This document shows positions 14,243 through 22,588 of a stretch of DNA of 37,485 bases, in pieces. Source of the stretch: an uncultured Flavobacteriaceae bacterium. GTDB lineage: Bacteria; Bacteroidota; Bacteroidia; Flavobacteriales; Flavobacteriaceae. How positions within the stretch are numbered: position 1 is the stretch's first letter; the number at the start of each line of letters is the position of its first letter. A model generated the notes under the pieces. The model was not told the DNA's origin. It made no database searches and saw only the letters and a list, made by a program, of their open reading frames with translations. Both the position numbers and the translations under genes were made by a program. The stretch spans positions 1 through 37,485 of the forward strand of contig CALGUD010000023.1 of assembly GCA_937901915.1 (NCBI GenBank), read 5' to 3'.

Positions 14243-16246
14243 CTATTTATACGATCGCGTCTTCAATTCAATATTCTCATACACCAGTTCCTCTTTATGC
14301 AATACAGCATTTCCGGGCTCGCCTGTGTATTCCCAGGCGGCAACATATCTAAAGTTTTCGTCATCCCGAAGGGCTTCACCTTCTTCGGTTTGATATTCTT
14401 CCCTGAAGTGGCCTCCACAAGATTCATTTCGGTGTAAAGCATCTTTGGCAAATAATTCGCCCAGTTCCATAAAATCAGCTACACGTAAAGCTTTTTCAAG
14501 TTCGCTGTTTTTAGAATCAGCCGACCCGGGAACCTTAACATTTTTATAAAAATCCTCTCGTAATTCCTTTATTTCTGCCATGGCTTCCGTTAATCCCTGG
14601 GCATTTCGGGCCATTCCACATTTGTCCCACATTATTTTACCTAACTTCTTGTGGTAATAATCTACTGAATGTGTTCCCTTGTTATTAACAAAGCTTGCTA
14701 TTTGATCTTTTACATTTTTCTCAGCTTCATCAAACTCCGGGGAATCTGTTTGTATTTTACCGGTTCGGATATCCTGTGAAAGGTAATGTCCGATGGTATA
14801 AGGCAACACAAAATAACCGTCGGCCAATCCTTGCATTAATGCAGAAGCACCTAAACGGTTAGCGCCATGATCAGAAAAATTAGCTTCTCCGGCACAGTAG
14901 CATCCGGGAATAGTGGTCATTAAATTATAATCTACCCAAACTCCGCCCATCGTATAATGCACTGCGGGGTAAATCATCATTGGGGTTTTATAGGGGTTTT
15001 CATCTACAATTTTTTCATACATCTGGAAAAGGTTACCATATTTTGCTTCCATAACCTCTTCCCCCAATTTTCTGGCTTCCGCGTCTGTTGGATTTTTTAT
15101 ACCACTGGTAATTGCTTTTTCGCGTCCATAACGCATAATGGCAGCGTCAAAATCCAAAAACACTGCTTCTCCCGTGGCATTTACACCAAATCCGGCATCG
15201 CAACGTTCTTTAGCAGCTCTTGAAGCCACGTCACGGGGAACCAGGTTACCAAAAGAAGGATAACGTCTTTCAAGATAATAGTCTCTGTCTTCTTCGGCTA
15301 AATCTAAAGGTTTTAATCTCTTTTCCCTGATTGCTTTAGCATCTTCCAACTTCTTCGGAACCCATATCCGTCCGTCGTTACGAAGTGATTCGGACATCAG
15401 TGTTAGTTTTGACTGATGGTCTCCTGAAACCGGTATACATGTAGGATGTATTTGTGTGTAACAAGGATTTGCAAAATAAGCTCCTCGTTTATGAATTTTC
15501 CATGAAGCTGTTACATTACTTCCCATGGCATTGGTAGATAGAAAAAAGACATTCCCATATCCACCCGAAGCAATCACTACCGCATGGGCAGAATGTCTTT
15601 CAATCTCACCGGTAATTAAGTTACGGGCTATAATTCCTCTGGCCTTACCGTCTACAATTACCACATCAAGCATTTCATGACGGCTGTACATTTTAATTTT
15701 ACCTCGGTTTATCTGGCGGTTCATTGCTGCATAAGCACCTAAGAGAAGTTGTTGCCCTGTTTGTCCTTTCGCATAAAAAGTCCGCGAAACAAGCACGCCT
15801 CCAAAAGAACGGTTATCGAGTAACCCCCCGTATTCACGGGCAAAAGGAACACCTTGTGCAACGCATTGGTCAATAATATTAGCAGAAACTTCAGCCAAAC
15901 GATAAACATTCGCTTCGCGGGAACGATAATCGCCTCCTTTAATAGTATCATAAAATAATCGTGGCACGGAATCTCCATCCCCTTGGTAATTTTTAGCAGC
16001 ATTTATACCTCCCTGAGCGGCAATTGAGTGTGCTCTTCGGGGTGAGTCCTGGTAACAAAAAGCTTTTACATTGTATCCGAGTTCTGCCAGTGTAGCTGCA
16101 GCGGCTCCACCTGCCAGTCCGGTTCCAACTACGATAACGTCAATATTTCTTTTATTGGCAGGGTTTACCAGGTTGATTTCGTTTTTATATTTTATCCACT
16201 TCTGAGCCAATTCGCCCTGAGGTATTTTAGAATCTAAACTTGCCAT
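14243..16246 (-). CDS. sdhA: Succinate dehydrogenase/fumarate reductase flavoprotein subunit
   Basis: A 667-aa catalytic subunit that oxidises succinate to fumarate in the TCA cycle. The N-terminal dinucleotide-binding fold reads IVVGTGLAGGAAAATLAELG, with the covalent-FAD region RRAHSIAAQGGINAAKNYQG. The substrate capping region includes TQIHPTCIPVSGDHQSKL, and the C-terminal part carries the HYTMGGVWVDYNLMTTIPG and GEANFSDHGANRLGASALMQG blocks. The long form matches the type-B enzymes of Bacteroidota and Epsilonproteobacteria. It lies 12 bases after sdhC and is followed directly by the palindrome of the four-helix-bundle insert. Confidence 0.96.
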   Translation of the reverse strand: MASLDSKIPQGELAQKWIKYKNEINLVNPANKRNIDVIVVGTGLAGGAAAATLAELGYNVKAFCYQDSPRRAHSIAAQGGINAAKNYQGDGDSVPRLFYDTIKGGDYRSREANVYRLAEVSANIIDQCVAQGVPFAREYGGLLDNRSFGGVLVSRTFYAKGQTGQQLLLGAYAAMNRQINRGKIKMYSRHEMLDVVIVDGKARGIIARNLITGEIERHSAHAVVIASGGYGNVFFLSTNAMGSNVTASWKIHKRGAYFANPCYTQIHPTCIPVSGDHQSKLTLMSESLRNDGRIWVPKKLEDAKAIREKRLKPLDLAEEDRDYYLERRYPSFGNLVPRDVASRAAKERCDAGFGVNATGEAVFLDFDAAIMRYGREKAITSGIKNPTDAEARKLGEEVMEAKYGNLFQMYEKIVDENPYKTPMMIYPAVHYTMGGVWVDYNLMTTIPGCYCAGEANFSDHGANRLGASALMQGLADGYFVLPYTIGHYLSQDIRTGKIQTDSPEFDEAEKNVKDQIASFVNNKGTHSVDYYHKKLGKIMWDKCGMARNAQGLTEAMAEIKELREDFYKNVKVPGSADSKNSELEKALRVADFMELGELFAKDALHRNESCGGHFREEYQTEEGEALRDDENFRYVAAWEYTGEPGNAVLHKEELVYENIELKTRSYK

Positions 16247-16258
16247 ACTCGAGATCGT

Positions 16259-16918
16259 TTAATGTGCGTTGAAATGATGATAAAGGGCAATAATAATAAA
16301 ACCTAACGGGATTAATATTGCATAAGCTTTACCTAATTTTTTTAAAGTGGGCGAAAATATACTCCTGGCACCCAAAGACTGAAAGGTGGATTGAAACCCA
16401 TGCAATAAGTGAAGGGACAGAAATATAAATGAAACTACATAAGCCCCCACTCGTACAGGGTTTTCGAACTTCTGAACCATCTCATGATAATACCTGGCTG
16501 AATCTTCAGGATTTACTTTGATGTATTTATAATCCATTTCCGGAATCCAGAAATCAATAAAATGAAGTACAAGAAAGGCTAAAATTACCAATCCGCTGTA
16601 AATCATATTTCGGGATGCCCAACTGGAATTAGCATTGCCTGCATATCGCGCATAACTTTTGTTCCTGGCATTTCTATTCCTGATTTCGAGAATAAAACCC
16701 ATCACAAAATGAAATACAACCCCAAAAATCAGTATTGGTTGAAATACGAACTGCACAATTGGGTTTCCACCCATAAAATGGGAATACTCATTAAAGGTAT
16801 CTTCTCCTATTACCGATGTAAAATTGATGATGAAATGCTGTAAAAGAAAGATTAATAAAAATAAAGCCGAAAGTCCCATTGCCACTTTCCTGGCTATTGT
16901 TGAATTTAATCCACTCAT
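16259..16918 (-). CDS. sdhC: Succinate dehydrogenase cytochrome b subunit (type B)
   Basis: A 219-aa membrane anchor with five helices, the single-polypeptide form that replaces SdhC plus SdhD in type-B enzymes. Candidate heme b ligands are histidines in helices: LLQHFIINFTS, VVFHFVMGF, LVLHFIDFW and HLLHGFQSTFQSLG. It binds two hemes b and carries the menaquinone site, delivering electrons to or from SdhAB. It is the first gene of the sdhCAB operon, with a well-formed promoter just upstream on the - strand. Confidence 0.93.
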   Translation of the reverse strand: MSGLNSTIARKVAMGLSALFLLIFLLQHFIINFTSVIGEDTFNEYSHFMGGNPIVQFVFQPILIFGVVFHFVMGFILEIRNRNARNKSYARYAGNANSSWASRNMIYSGLVILAFLVLHFIDFWIPEMDYKYIKVNPEDSARYYHEMVQKFENPVRVGAYVVSFIFLSLHLLHGFQSTFQSLGARSIFSPTLKKLGKAYAILIPLGFIIIALYHHFNAH

Positions 16919-16941
16919 TAGTTAGTACTATTTTGGACTAA

Positions 16942-16973
16942 CAAAAATACAGCAGAACTTAGTTAATAACAAA
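16942..16973 (-). promoter_or_regulatory. sdhCAB promoter
   Basis: On the - strand TTTG (16970-16973), a 20-base spacer and TATTTTTG (16942-16949) match the Bacteroidota housekeeping promoter. The -7 box lies 23 bases upstream of the sdhC ATG, giving a short leader. Confidence 0.7.
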
Positions 16974-17083
16974 CTTTACAATGGTTTTAAGGTGAATTTA
17001 GAATGATTCAAAGCTTGTTTAACAAGTATGTTTTAAATTGTTATAATAATACGTATTTATACTTAATTTTTATTATTGAAACA

Positions 17084-17110
17084 AAAAACACCTGGAATTC
17101 AGGTGTTTTT
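17084..17110. terminator. Bidirectional-looking hairpin terminator downstream of the tandem-repeat gene
   Basis: An 11-bp perfect stem (AAAAACACCTG / CAGGTGTTTTT) with a 5-base loop GAATT, 34 bases past the stop of the tandem-repeat gene on the - strand. Its T-runs on both strands allow termination in either direction, but only the - strand has a gene reading into it. Confidence 0.85.
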
Positions 17111-17143
17111 AAGAATTAAATAATTGAAATTAGGGTGTTTATT

Positions 17144-18649
17144 TTATTCCTGCAGAGGGCATTCTTCAGGATTTTTTTCACAAAGAACATCTACCCATTG
17201 CTTAAAGCCATCATAAAATGTTTTATTAAAATATTTTATGATCTTATTAAAATCAACCGGCTTAAAAAGTTTATCCGGGTCTAAAGGTTTTCCGGGATTT
17301 ATCTTGAAGTTTAAAAATTCAATTGCAGAATCTGATTCTAACTCAATAACCAGTTTTAGTGGATTTGAAACTACCGGGGCTGTTTGTGTAAAAGGGAAAG
17401 GAAAAACCCAGTTATCAGTTCCATTTTCACATTTACCTATAGGCCCTGTAAAATCCATTCCGTTAAAATAAGGTGTTGAGCCAAATAATTCTTGTACGGA
17501 AGAGTTTTCCGGCACATTGTTGTATGGAAATTCATTATGTTCCTTCCCTGCAGAATCCAACCACACAAACCGGCTGGCCTTTACAATTCTTAACCCACAG
17601 AAATTATTGGGGAAAACCACTTTGCCTTCATACCAGGGGAGCTCTGTTAAAAATTGTGCAGGAATTGTAATTTGCGGTTTACCTTCAACCATATTTGTAA
17701 AATCTACAATCACCCTGTACTTATCGCCTCCCAGCGTGCCGTACAATAAATTTACATAAGCTGGCTCTTTCGGAAAATCAGTATCTTCCCTGTCATCCCC
17801 CCTGTCATCTCCCCGGCCGGGACGCGGACCCGGTTTTGCTCTAACAGGCCCGGTTACAGGTTCAAAGTCGGTAAGCCTCAATCCTTTACCCGTTAGTTCT
17901 TCTCCTTTTTTTATTAAGTTTTCCCACTTTAAAGGTGCAACAATGATGTTGCTTCCTGTTCCACTTCGCCATGCGCCAACATATTTCTTGCCGGAGGGCG
18001 TATTTATAACTTCTACATCATACAAGCGTAATCCTTTGCCCGTTAGTTCTTCCCCTTTTTTTAGAAAGCTTTGCCATCCCACGCCCGGGGTTATAATATT
18101 ACTTCCGGTACCACTACGCCAATTACCCACATAATAGTTTTTATTAGTTTTAAAGACTTCAAAGTCCCATAAACGGTAACCTTTAGCTGTAAGCTCTTCT
18201 CCTTTTTTCTTAAAACTGCTCCACGTTAACGGCCCTGTAATTATATTACTTCCCGTAGCTGCCCGCCAATTACCAATATAAAGCCTCTTACCTCCTTTAA
18301 GAAGAATTTCAAAATCCCATAAACGATAACCTTTCCCGGTAAGTTCTTCCCCTTTCTTTAAAAAATCATTCCAGGTCAATCCCTCCGTAATTATATTGTT
18401 TCCTGTCCCACTACGCCACGAACCGGCATAACGGGTAACAATTCCTTTCTTTGTAATTTCAAAATCATCAAGACGAAGGCCTTTTTTGGTCATTTCCTCA
18501 CCTTTTTTTAAAAAGGCATTCCATGACATTGGGGGAGTAATTAAATTACTACCGCTTCCACCTTCCCAAACACTTACATAATGACTTTGTGCACATATAT
18601 TTATTGAAAGGAATAAACATAACACACTAAACATTTGACTTGTTTTCAT
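17144..18649 (-). CDS. Secreted protein with five tandem ~47-aa repeats (BTRD1-like) and a unique C-terminal domain
   Basis: A 501-aa exported protein. Residues 1-21 form a signal peptide (ending SINICAQ). Five repeats fill about 23-260; each begins Y-x-G-x-W-R-S-G-T-G-S-N-I-I, continues to W-x-x-F-x-K-K-G-E-E-L-T, and ends G-x-R-L-x-D-F-E. The pattern (aromatic W-R-x-G-x-G, then G-L-R-L-x-D-x-E) resembles what I recall of Bacterial Tandem Repeat Domain 1, known from polyglycine hydrolases and other secreted proteins. A short Pro/Gly/Arg/Asp linker (about 262-288) leads to a C-terminal region of about 210 residues that I do not recognise; it ends with Cys-containing CEKNPEECPLQE. No T9SS sorting tail is evident. 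Transcribed alone, with its own promoter and terminator. It could bind carbohydrate or another surface ligand; function is unknown. Confidence 0.85.
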   Translation of the reverse strand: MKTSQMFSVLCLFLSINICAQSHYVSVWEGGSGSNLITPPMSWNAFLKKGEEMTKKGLRLDDFEITKKGIVTRYAGSWRSGTGNNIITEGLTWNDFLKKGEELTGKGYRLWDFEILLKGGKRLYIGNWRAATGSNIITGPLTWSSFKKKGEELTAKGYRLWDFEVFKTNKNYYVGNWRSGTGSNIITPGVGWQSFLKKGEELTGKGLRLYDVEVINTPSGKKYVGAWRSGTGSNIIVAPLKWENLIKKGEELTGKGLRLTDFEPVTGPVRAKPGPRPGRGDDRGDDREDTDFPKEPAYVNLLYGTLGGDKYRVIVDFTNMVEGKPQITIPAQFLTELPWYEGKVVFPNNFCGLRIVKASRFVWLDSAGKEHNEFPYNNVPENSSVQELFGSTPYFNGMDFTGPIGKCENGTDNWVFPFPFTQTAPVVSNPLKLVIELESDSAIEFLNFKINPGKPLDPDKLFKPVDFNKIIKYFNKTFYDGFKQWVDVLCEKNPEECPLQE

Positions 18650-18682
18650 AATAATATTTTTTAATTAAATTAATTATTGCTT

Positions 18683-18690
18683 CAAACATA
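18683..18690 (-). promoter_or_regulatory. -7 box of the tandem-repeat gene promoter
   Basis: TATGTTTG on the - strand fits TAnnTTTG and lies 33 bases before the ATG at 18649. There is no TTTG at the -33 position; instead the arm of a long inverted repeat starts there (18710), which suggests an activator-dependent promoter. Confidence 0.5.
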
Positions 18691-18709
18691 GAAACACACA
18701 TACGGAGTT

Positions 18710-18744
18710 AGTCCTGAATAATTGAAAATCAATCATTCAGGACT
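18710..18744. repeat. Long inverted repeat upstream of the tandem-repeat gene
   Basis: Arms AGTCCTGAATAATTGA (18710-18725) and TCAATCATTCAGGACT (18729-18744) pair over 16 bases with one G-T mismatch around a 3-base AAA loop. There is no T-run on either side, so it is not a standard terminator. It begins about 20 bases upstream of the -7 box of the tandem-repeat gene and could be an operator or an RNA hairpin at the end of the upstream regulator transcript. Confidence 0.65.
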
Positions 18745-18936
18745 TATAAGGGGATTTTTCCTCTTTGAATACGGGTTTATAATTTAGATGATAAAAAAAC
18801 TGTTCCGCACCAAGTTTACAAAGGACAAAACAGAAAGTTATTTACTTTTAATAAGGATAGAGGATAGTAAACGGAGTTGACCCCTGTAAGGAATCTTACT
18901 TTTTGAACACATAATGCCCTGGAAATCTGTATATTT

Positions 18937-19812
18937 TTAAAAAAGATTCAGAATAAGTTCCGGTTGTTCCTCTTTGTATTCGGATGGAGACATTCCTACA
19001 TGCTTTTTAAAAGCATGGTAAAAAGTGGATTTGGAATTAAACCCTGCTTCCAGTCCAACAGACAAAATAGTATAATGGGAAAAATGGTCGCAGTGTAAAT
19101 GGTTTTTTACATCCCTCACCCTGTATCCATTGATATAATCGATAAAACTAATGTTAAGTATTGAATTTGTAAGGTTTGAAAGATAACAGGAAGATATGCC
19201 TAATTGCTGAGCTACATAATTCAGGTTCAGGTTGGGGTTTCGATACAGCTTTTTATATCTCATAAGCTCTTCGAGCTTTCTGAAATATTTATTTGATTTT
19301 GATAAGGGCTTCTTTTCCTGACTCCTGATCTCTTTTATTTTTTGCCCGCATAAAGCAGCAACAATATTGAGCATATACAAATGTTCCTCGGTAAAAAAGT
19401 TTTTCTGGGGATGTTCAGAGTCAATAACCCCAAATAGTTTGTTATTTACAATAATAGGCACACATAATTCTGATAAACGCATTGCATCATCAATAATATA
19501 ACGTTTGTCTTTTGAAGTATCTTTAACTAACTCAGCCTGTCTATTTTTCGCAACGCTTCCTACAATACCTTTCCCCATTTTAATGGTAATTTGATTATAA
19601 ATTATCTTGCCGGCCGGATTTTTATCCCCATACGCAGCTCGCTGTAGAAGTATTTCATCACTTTCATCTAACTCATAAATAACGCAGTCAACAAAGCCCA
19701 GTTGATGAATGACATTTTCAGTAATATCCCACAAAACTTCTTCAACGGTTTTCTTGTCTGATAAAGATGTGGAAAAAAAACTGATCGCTTTTATTTGTTT
19801 AAGATAGTCCAT
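18937..19812 (-). CDS. GAF domain AraC-family transcriptional regulator
   Basis: A 291-aa cytoplasmic regulator. The N-terminal GAF domain (about 5-160) shows VIYELDESDEILLQRAAYG, a MGKGIVGSVAKNRQAELVKD stretch and ELCVPIIVNNKLFGVIDSEH. The C-terminal AraC domain (about 195-282) has both helix-turn-helix units: LNYVAQQLGISSCYLSNL, then ILSVGLEAGFNSKSTFYHAF with FKKHVGMSPSEYK. GAF domains bind small molecules or act as redox or light sensors, but the ligand is not visible. The gene lies 287 bases upstream of the tandem-repeat gene on the same strand, with a long inverted repeat between them, so it may control that gene. The intervening 287 bases hold no coding sequence. Confidence 0.92.
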   Translation of the reverse strand: MDYLKQIKAISFFSTSLSDKKTVEEVLWDITENVIHQLGFVDCVIYELDESDEILLQRAAYGDKNPAGKIIYNQITIKMGKGIVGSVAKNRQAELVKDTSKDKRYIIDDAMRLSELCVPIIVNNKLFGVIDSEHPQKNFFTEEHLYMLNIVAALCGQKIKEIRSQEKKPLSKSNKYFRKLEELMRYKKLYRNPNLNLNYVAQQLGISSCYLSNLTNSILNISFIDYINGYRVRDVKNHLHCDHFSHYTILSVGLEAGFNSKSTFYHAFKKHVGMSPSEYKEEQPELILNLF

Positions 19813-20033
19813 AACAGGATTATTATAAAAAGGTATTCATACCAAAAAAAATACTGTGAACCCTCATTTTATTGTACTTTAAATGTATCGTTAAAGGTAC
19901 AATTTCTAATATACTTTTTTTATAATATGGCAACATCGACTAGAAAAATAGGGGTTATTCCCCTATCTGTCCCCTCATACTACACTTTACAGGGTAGGTC
20001 CTTTAAGTTTTGATTCTAACCTTTTGATAATAA

Positions 20034-20210
20034 CCTGAGTCCACCATAAAAAAAGAATCCATTGGACTCTCATTAACCAAAGACAGGTTAGACCTTTTTT
20101 CGCGGAAATTCGGGCATGTATATTCTTACGAAATAACAGACCTGTTCAATAAAGACAAAAAAACAGCACAAGGTACATTGGTTACACTTCAAATCCCGGA
20201 AATTACATAA
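20034..20210 (+). pseudogene. C-terminal remnant of a sensor histidine kinase
   Basis: In frame from a stop at 20031 the sequence reads KESIGLSLTKDRLDLFSRKF, then GHVYSYEITDLFNKDKK and TAQGTLVTLQIPEIT before TAA. This is the end of a LytS/His_kinase-type ATPase domain: the G-x-G-L-x-x-x-x-x-R-L G2 region followed by the closing GT-x-V-x-L-x-IP strand. Everything before it is missing and there is no start codon near, so it is a truncated leftover. No response regulator is adjacent. Confidence 0.65.
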
Positions 20211-20218
20211 TCTGGAAG

Positions 20219-20323
20219 CTATTCATTGCTAACAGTAGGTATCAACCCTCTTAATCCCATGTCAACCACCTGCTCACCTGCAGAAGGTTCATATTTTCCG
20301 TCTTCATTGGATTTTGTCAGATT
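20219..20323 (-). pseudogene. Possible 3' remnant of an unidentified gene
   Basis: The - strand reads NLTKSNEDGKYEPSAGEQVV and DMGLRGLIPTVSNE before a TAG. The composition is protein-like and the fragment lies tail-to-tail with the kinase remnant, but an in-frame stop sits just upstream and no family is recognised. A chance open frame is possible. Confidence 0.25.
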
Positions 20324-20349
20324 ATTTTTTTACTTGGCATATAACTTCT

Positions 20350-20357
20350 TAATTTTG
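20350..20357 (+). promoter_or_regulatory. -7 box of the aminopeptidase promoter
   Basis: TAATTTTG fits TAnnTTTG and ends 14 bases before the ATG at 20372. The nearest upstream TTG (20334-20336) is too close for the usual 17-23 base spacing, so the -33 element is weak. Confidence 0.4.
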
Positions 20358-20371
20358 AAAAAACACAAAGT

Positions 20372-21664
20372 ATGCGGTATCACCAAATAAACAATCAACT
20401 CTTTATAAAAAACAGGGAAAAATTCATGTCTGCCATGAATCCATCCAGTATTGCTGTATTTAATTCCAATGATATTTACCCGGTAGGTGCAGACAGTACG
20501 CTGCCTTTTCAACAGGCACGTGATCTTTTTTATTTAAGTGGTGCCGACCAGGAAGAAACTATTTTAGTACTCTTTCCCGATGCCCTGGAAGAAAAACATC
20601 GTGAAATACTATTCGTTAGAGAAACCAATGAGCATATTGCTGTCTGGGAAGGAGAAAAATTATCTAAAGAAAAAGCCTTTGAAGTTTCCGGAATCAAAAC
20701 CATTTACTGGTTGGATGATTTTAAAAAGATCTTTCATGATATTATGACAGAAGCCGATACTGTTTATTTCAATACAAACGAGCATTACCGGCAATCGGTA
20801 GAAACAGAAACCCGGGAAGACCGGTTTATAAAGTGGTGCAAAAAGAAATATCCTGCCCATAAATGGGAAAAAAGCAATGCAATTTTACAAAGGATTAGAG
20901 GGGTTAAAGAACCTGAAGAAATAGAGCAAATTCAACATGCCTGCAATATTACTGAAAAAGGATTCAAACGCGTGCTTCAATTCATAAAACCTGGTGTGTG
21001 GGAATATGAAATTGAAGCCGAATATATGCACGAGTTTCTCAGAAACCTTTCAAGAGGATTTGCCTACACCCCCATAATTGCTTCGGGTTATAATGCCAAT
21101 GTACTTCATTATATTCAAAATAATCAACAATGTAAGGATGGTGATATGCTCCTTATGGATGTAGGGGCAGAATACGCCAATTACAGTAGTGATATGACCC
21201 GCAGTGTTCCCGTAAACGGGAAATTTACCAAAAGGCAAAAAGAAGTGTATAATGCTGTATTAAAGGTAAAGAATGAGGCTACAAAAATGTTGGTGCCGGG
21301 TACCATGTGGAAAGAATACCATATAGAGGTAGGCAAGATTATGACCTCAGAATTATTGGGTTTAGGGTTGTTGGACAAGGCCGATGTACAAAACGAAAAA
21401 TCCGAAATGCCAGCTTATAAAAAATACTTTATGCACGGCACAAGCCATCATATAGGATTAGACACCCATGACTACGGAGAACTCAAAACCCCTATGAAAG
21501 CCAATATGGTTTTTACAGTTGAACCAGGTATTTATATTCCGAATGAAAATATGGGCATCAGGCTTGAAGACGATGTGGTTATCCGGGAAAAAGGTGAACC
21601 TTTAAACCTAATGAAAAATATACCTATTGAGGTTGAAGAGATTGAAGAGTTTATGAATTCTTGA
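20372..21664 (+). CDS. pepP: M24B family aminopeptidase P (Xaa-Pro aminopeptidase)
   Basis: A 430-aa cytoplasmic metallopeptidase that removes N-terminal residues before proline. The N-terminal creatinase-like domain (about 1-170) is followed by the pita-bread catalytic domain. The five dinuclear metal ligands are visible: Asp263 (LLMDVGAEY), Asp274 (SSDMTRSVPV), His359 (HGTSHHIGLDTHDYG), Glu384 (FTVEPGIYIP) and Glu399 (GIRLEDDVVI). Length is that of the PepP-type proteins of Bacteroidota. It is on the + strand after the decayed gap and 95 bases before an alpha/beta hydrolase gene that has its own promoter. Confidence 0.94.
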   Translation: MRYHQINNQLFIKNREKFMSAMNPSSIAVFNSNDIYPVGADSTLPFQQARDLFYLSGADQEETILVLFPDALEEKHREILFVRETNEHIAVWEGEKLSKEKAFEVSGIKTIYWLDDFKKIFHDIMTEADTVYFNTNEHYRQSVETETREDRFIKWCKKKYPAHKWEKSNAILQRIRGVKEPEEIEQIQHACNITEKGFKRVLQFIKPGVWEYEIEAEYMHEFLRNLSRGFAYTPIIASGYNANVLHYIQNNQQCKDGDMLLMDVGAEYANYSSDMTRSVPVNGKFTKRQKEVYNAVLKVKNEATKMLVPGTMWKEYHIEVGKIMTSELLGLGLLDKADVQNEKSEMPAYKKYFMHGTSHHIGLDTHDYGELKTPMKANMVFTVEPGIYIPNENMGIRLEDDVVIREKGEPLNLMKNIPIEVEEIEEFMNS

Positions 21665-21735
21665 TAACCTTTACTTTTTTATTGAATGAGTTTATATTTC
21701 ATCTAATAAAAACAAAAATAACATTTCCATACATT

Positions 21736-21743
21736 TATATTTG
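21736..21743 (+). promoter_or_regulatory. -7 box upstream of the alpha/beta hydrolase gene
   Basis: TATATTTG is a perfect TAnnTTTG match ending 16 bases before the ATG at 21760. The -33 region lacks a clear TTTG. It supports separate transcription from the aminopeptidase gene. Confidence 0.5.
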
Positions 21744-21759
21744 TATATAATCTGTATGT

Positions 21760-22539
21760 ATGATTTTACCCTATAAAGGCATTAACATTTTTTATACCGA
21801 TGAAGGTAAAGGAAATACCATGGTATTACTTCATGGTTTTTTGGAGAATTCCACTATTTGGGATGCAATAAAAAATATTTTTAAAAGTAACTACAGGGTT
21901 ATTACCATCGATCTACTGGGTCACGGAAAAACAGGTTGTTTAGGTTATGTACACAGTATGGAAGCCATGGCCGAAGCTGTCGAAGCCATCACAAACCATT
22001 TAAAAGTTGAAAAATTTACCATTATAGGCCACTCTATGGGCGGTTATGTAGCTATGGCTCTTGCTGAAAAAAATTCAGGCTCTCTTGAAGGTTTGATACT
22101 CATGAATTCAACGGCTAAAGCAGATACTGAAGAAAAAAAGAAAAACAGGGACAGGGCCATTGAAACCGTAAAAAAAGATCATAAAAGTTTTATCAGACTA
22201 TCTATATTCAATTTATTCAGGCCTAAAAACAGGAAAATTTTTACAGAGGAAATCAAATTGTTAAAAGAAGAAGCCCTTAAAATTCCCCTTCAGGGAATTA
22301 TCGCTGCTTTAGAAGGGATGAAAACCCGTAAAGACAGGCAGGGAATACTTCAAAATTTAGCCTGTAAGAAAATGATAATTTTAGGGAAAAAAGACCCTGT
22401 TTTAGACTACAAATCTTTACTAAAACAAATGCAAAATATTGATATAGAAATAGTTGAATGTCCGGACGGTCATATGAGCTATATTGAAAATAAAGATATT
22501 GTAGTACAGGCTCTTAAAAATAATTTAAAATCTACTTGA
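21760..22539 (+). CDS. Alpha/beta hydrolase
   Basis: A 259-aa soluble hydrolase of the alpha/beta fold. The oxyanion region is MVLLHGFLENSTIWD, the nucleophile elbow is IIGHSMGGYVAM (Ser92), the acid lies in LGKKDPVLDY and the catalytic histidine in CPDGHMSYIENK. A lid region (about 125-190) is rich in Lys and Arg. The family includes esterases, MenH-like and haloperoxidase-like enzymes, and the substrate cannot be inferred. It has no signal peptide. A small Cys-pair protein gene follows 49 bases downstream. Confidence 0.9.
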   Translation: MILPYKGINIFYTDEGKGNTMVLLHGFLENSTIWDAIKNIFKSNYRVITIDLLGHGKTGCLGYVHSMEAMAEAVEAITNHLKVEKFTIIGHSMGGYVAMALAEKNSGSLEGLILMNSTAKADTEEKKKNRDRAIETVKKDHKSFIRLSIFNLFRPKNRKIFTEEIKLLKEEALKIPLQGIIAALEGMKTRKDRQGILQNLACKKMIILGKKDPVLDYKSLLKQMQNIDIEIVECPDGHMSYIENKDIVVQALKNNLKST

Positions 22540-22588
22540 CTCATATACAGAATTTTATCTATATTTAGGAACCTTAAATCTAAATACC

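Larger units (their letters stand above)
19813..20371. other. 559-base gap with gene remnants and a hairpin
   Basis: No intact gene. The first part (19813-20030) is AT-rich and contains a 7-bp hairpin ATAGGGG-TTATT-CCCCTAT at 19948-19966 without a T-run. The second part carries the tail of a sensor kinase on the + strand (20034-20210) and a 34-codon open tail on the - strand (20219-20323). The last 20 bases hold the aminopeptidase promoter -7 box. It looks like a decayed accessory locus. Confidence 0.6.

Noticed and set aside
17144..18649. CRISPR-like array from regularly spaced repeats near 17900-18550
   Set aside because: The regular repeats are the coding units of the tandem-repeat protein, about 140 bases long and in frame, with no short spacers.
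18663..18675. TTAATTAAATTAATTA as a regulatory palindrome
   Set aside because: Simple AT-rich sequence in the leader of the tandem-repeat gene; palindromy is expected by chance at this composition.
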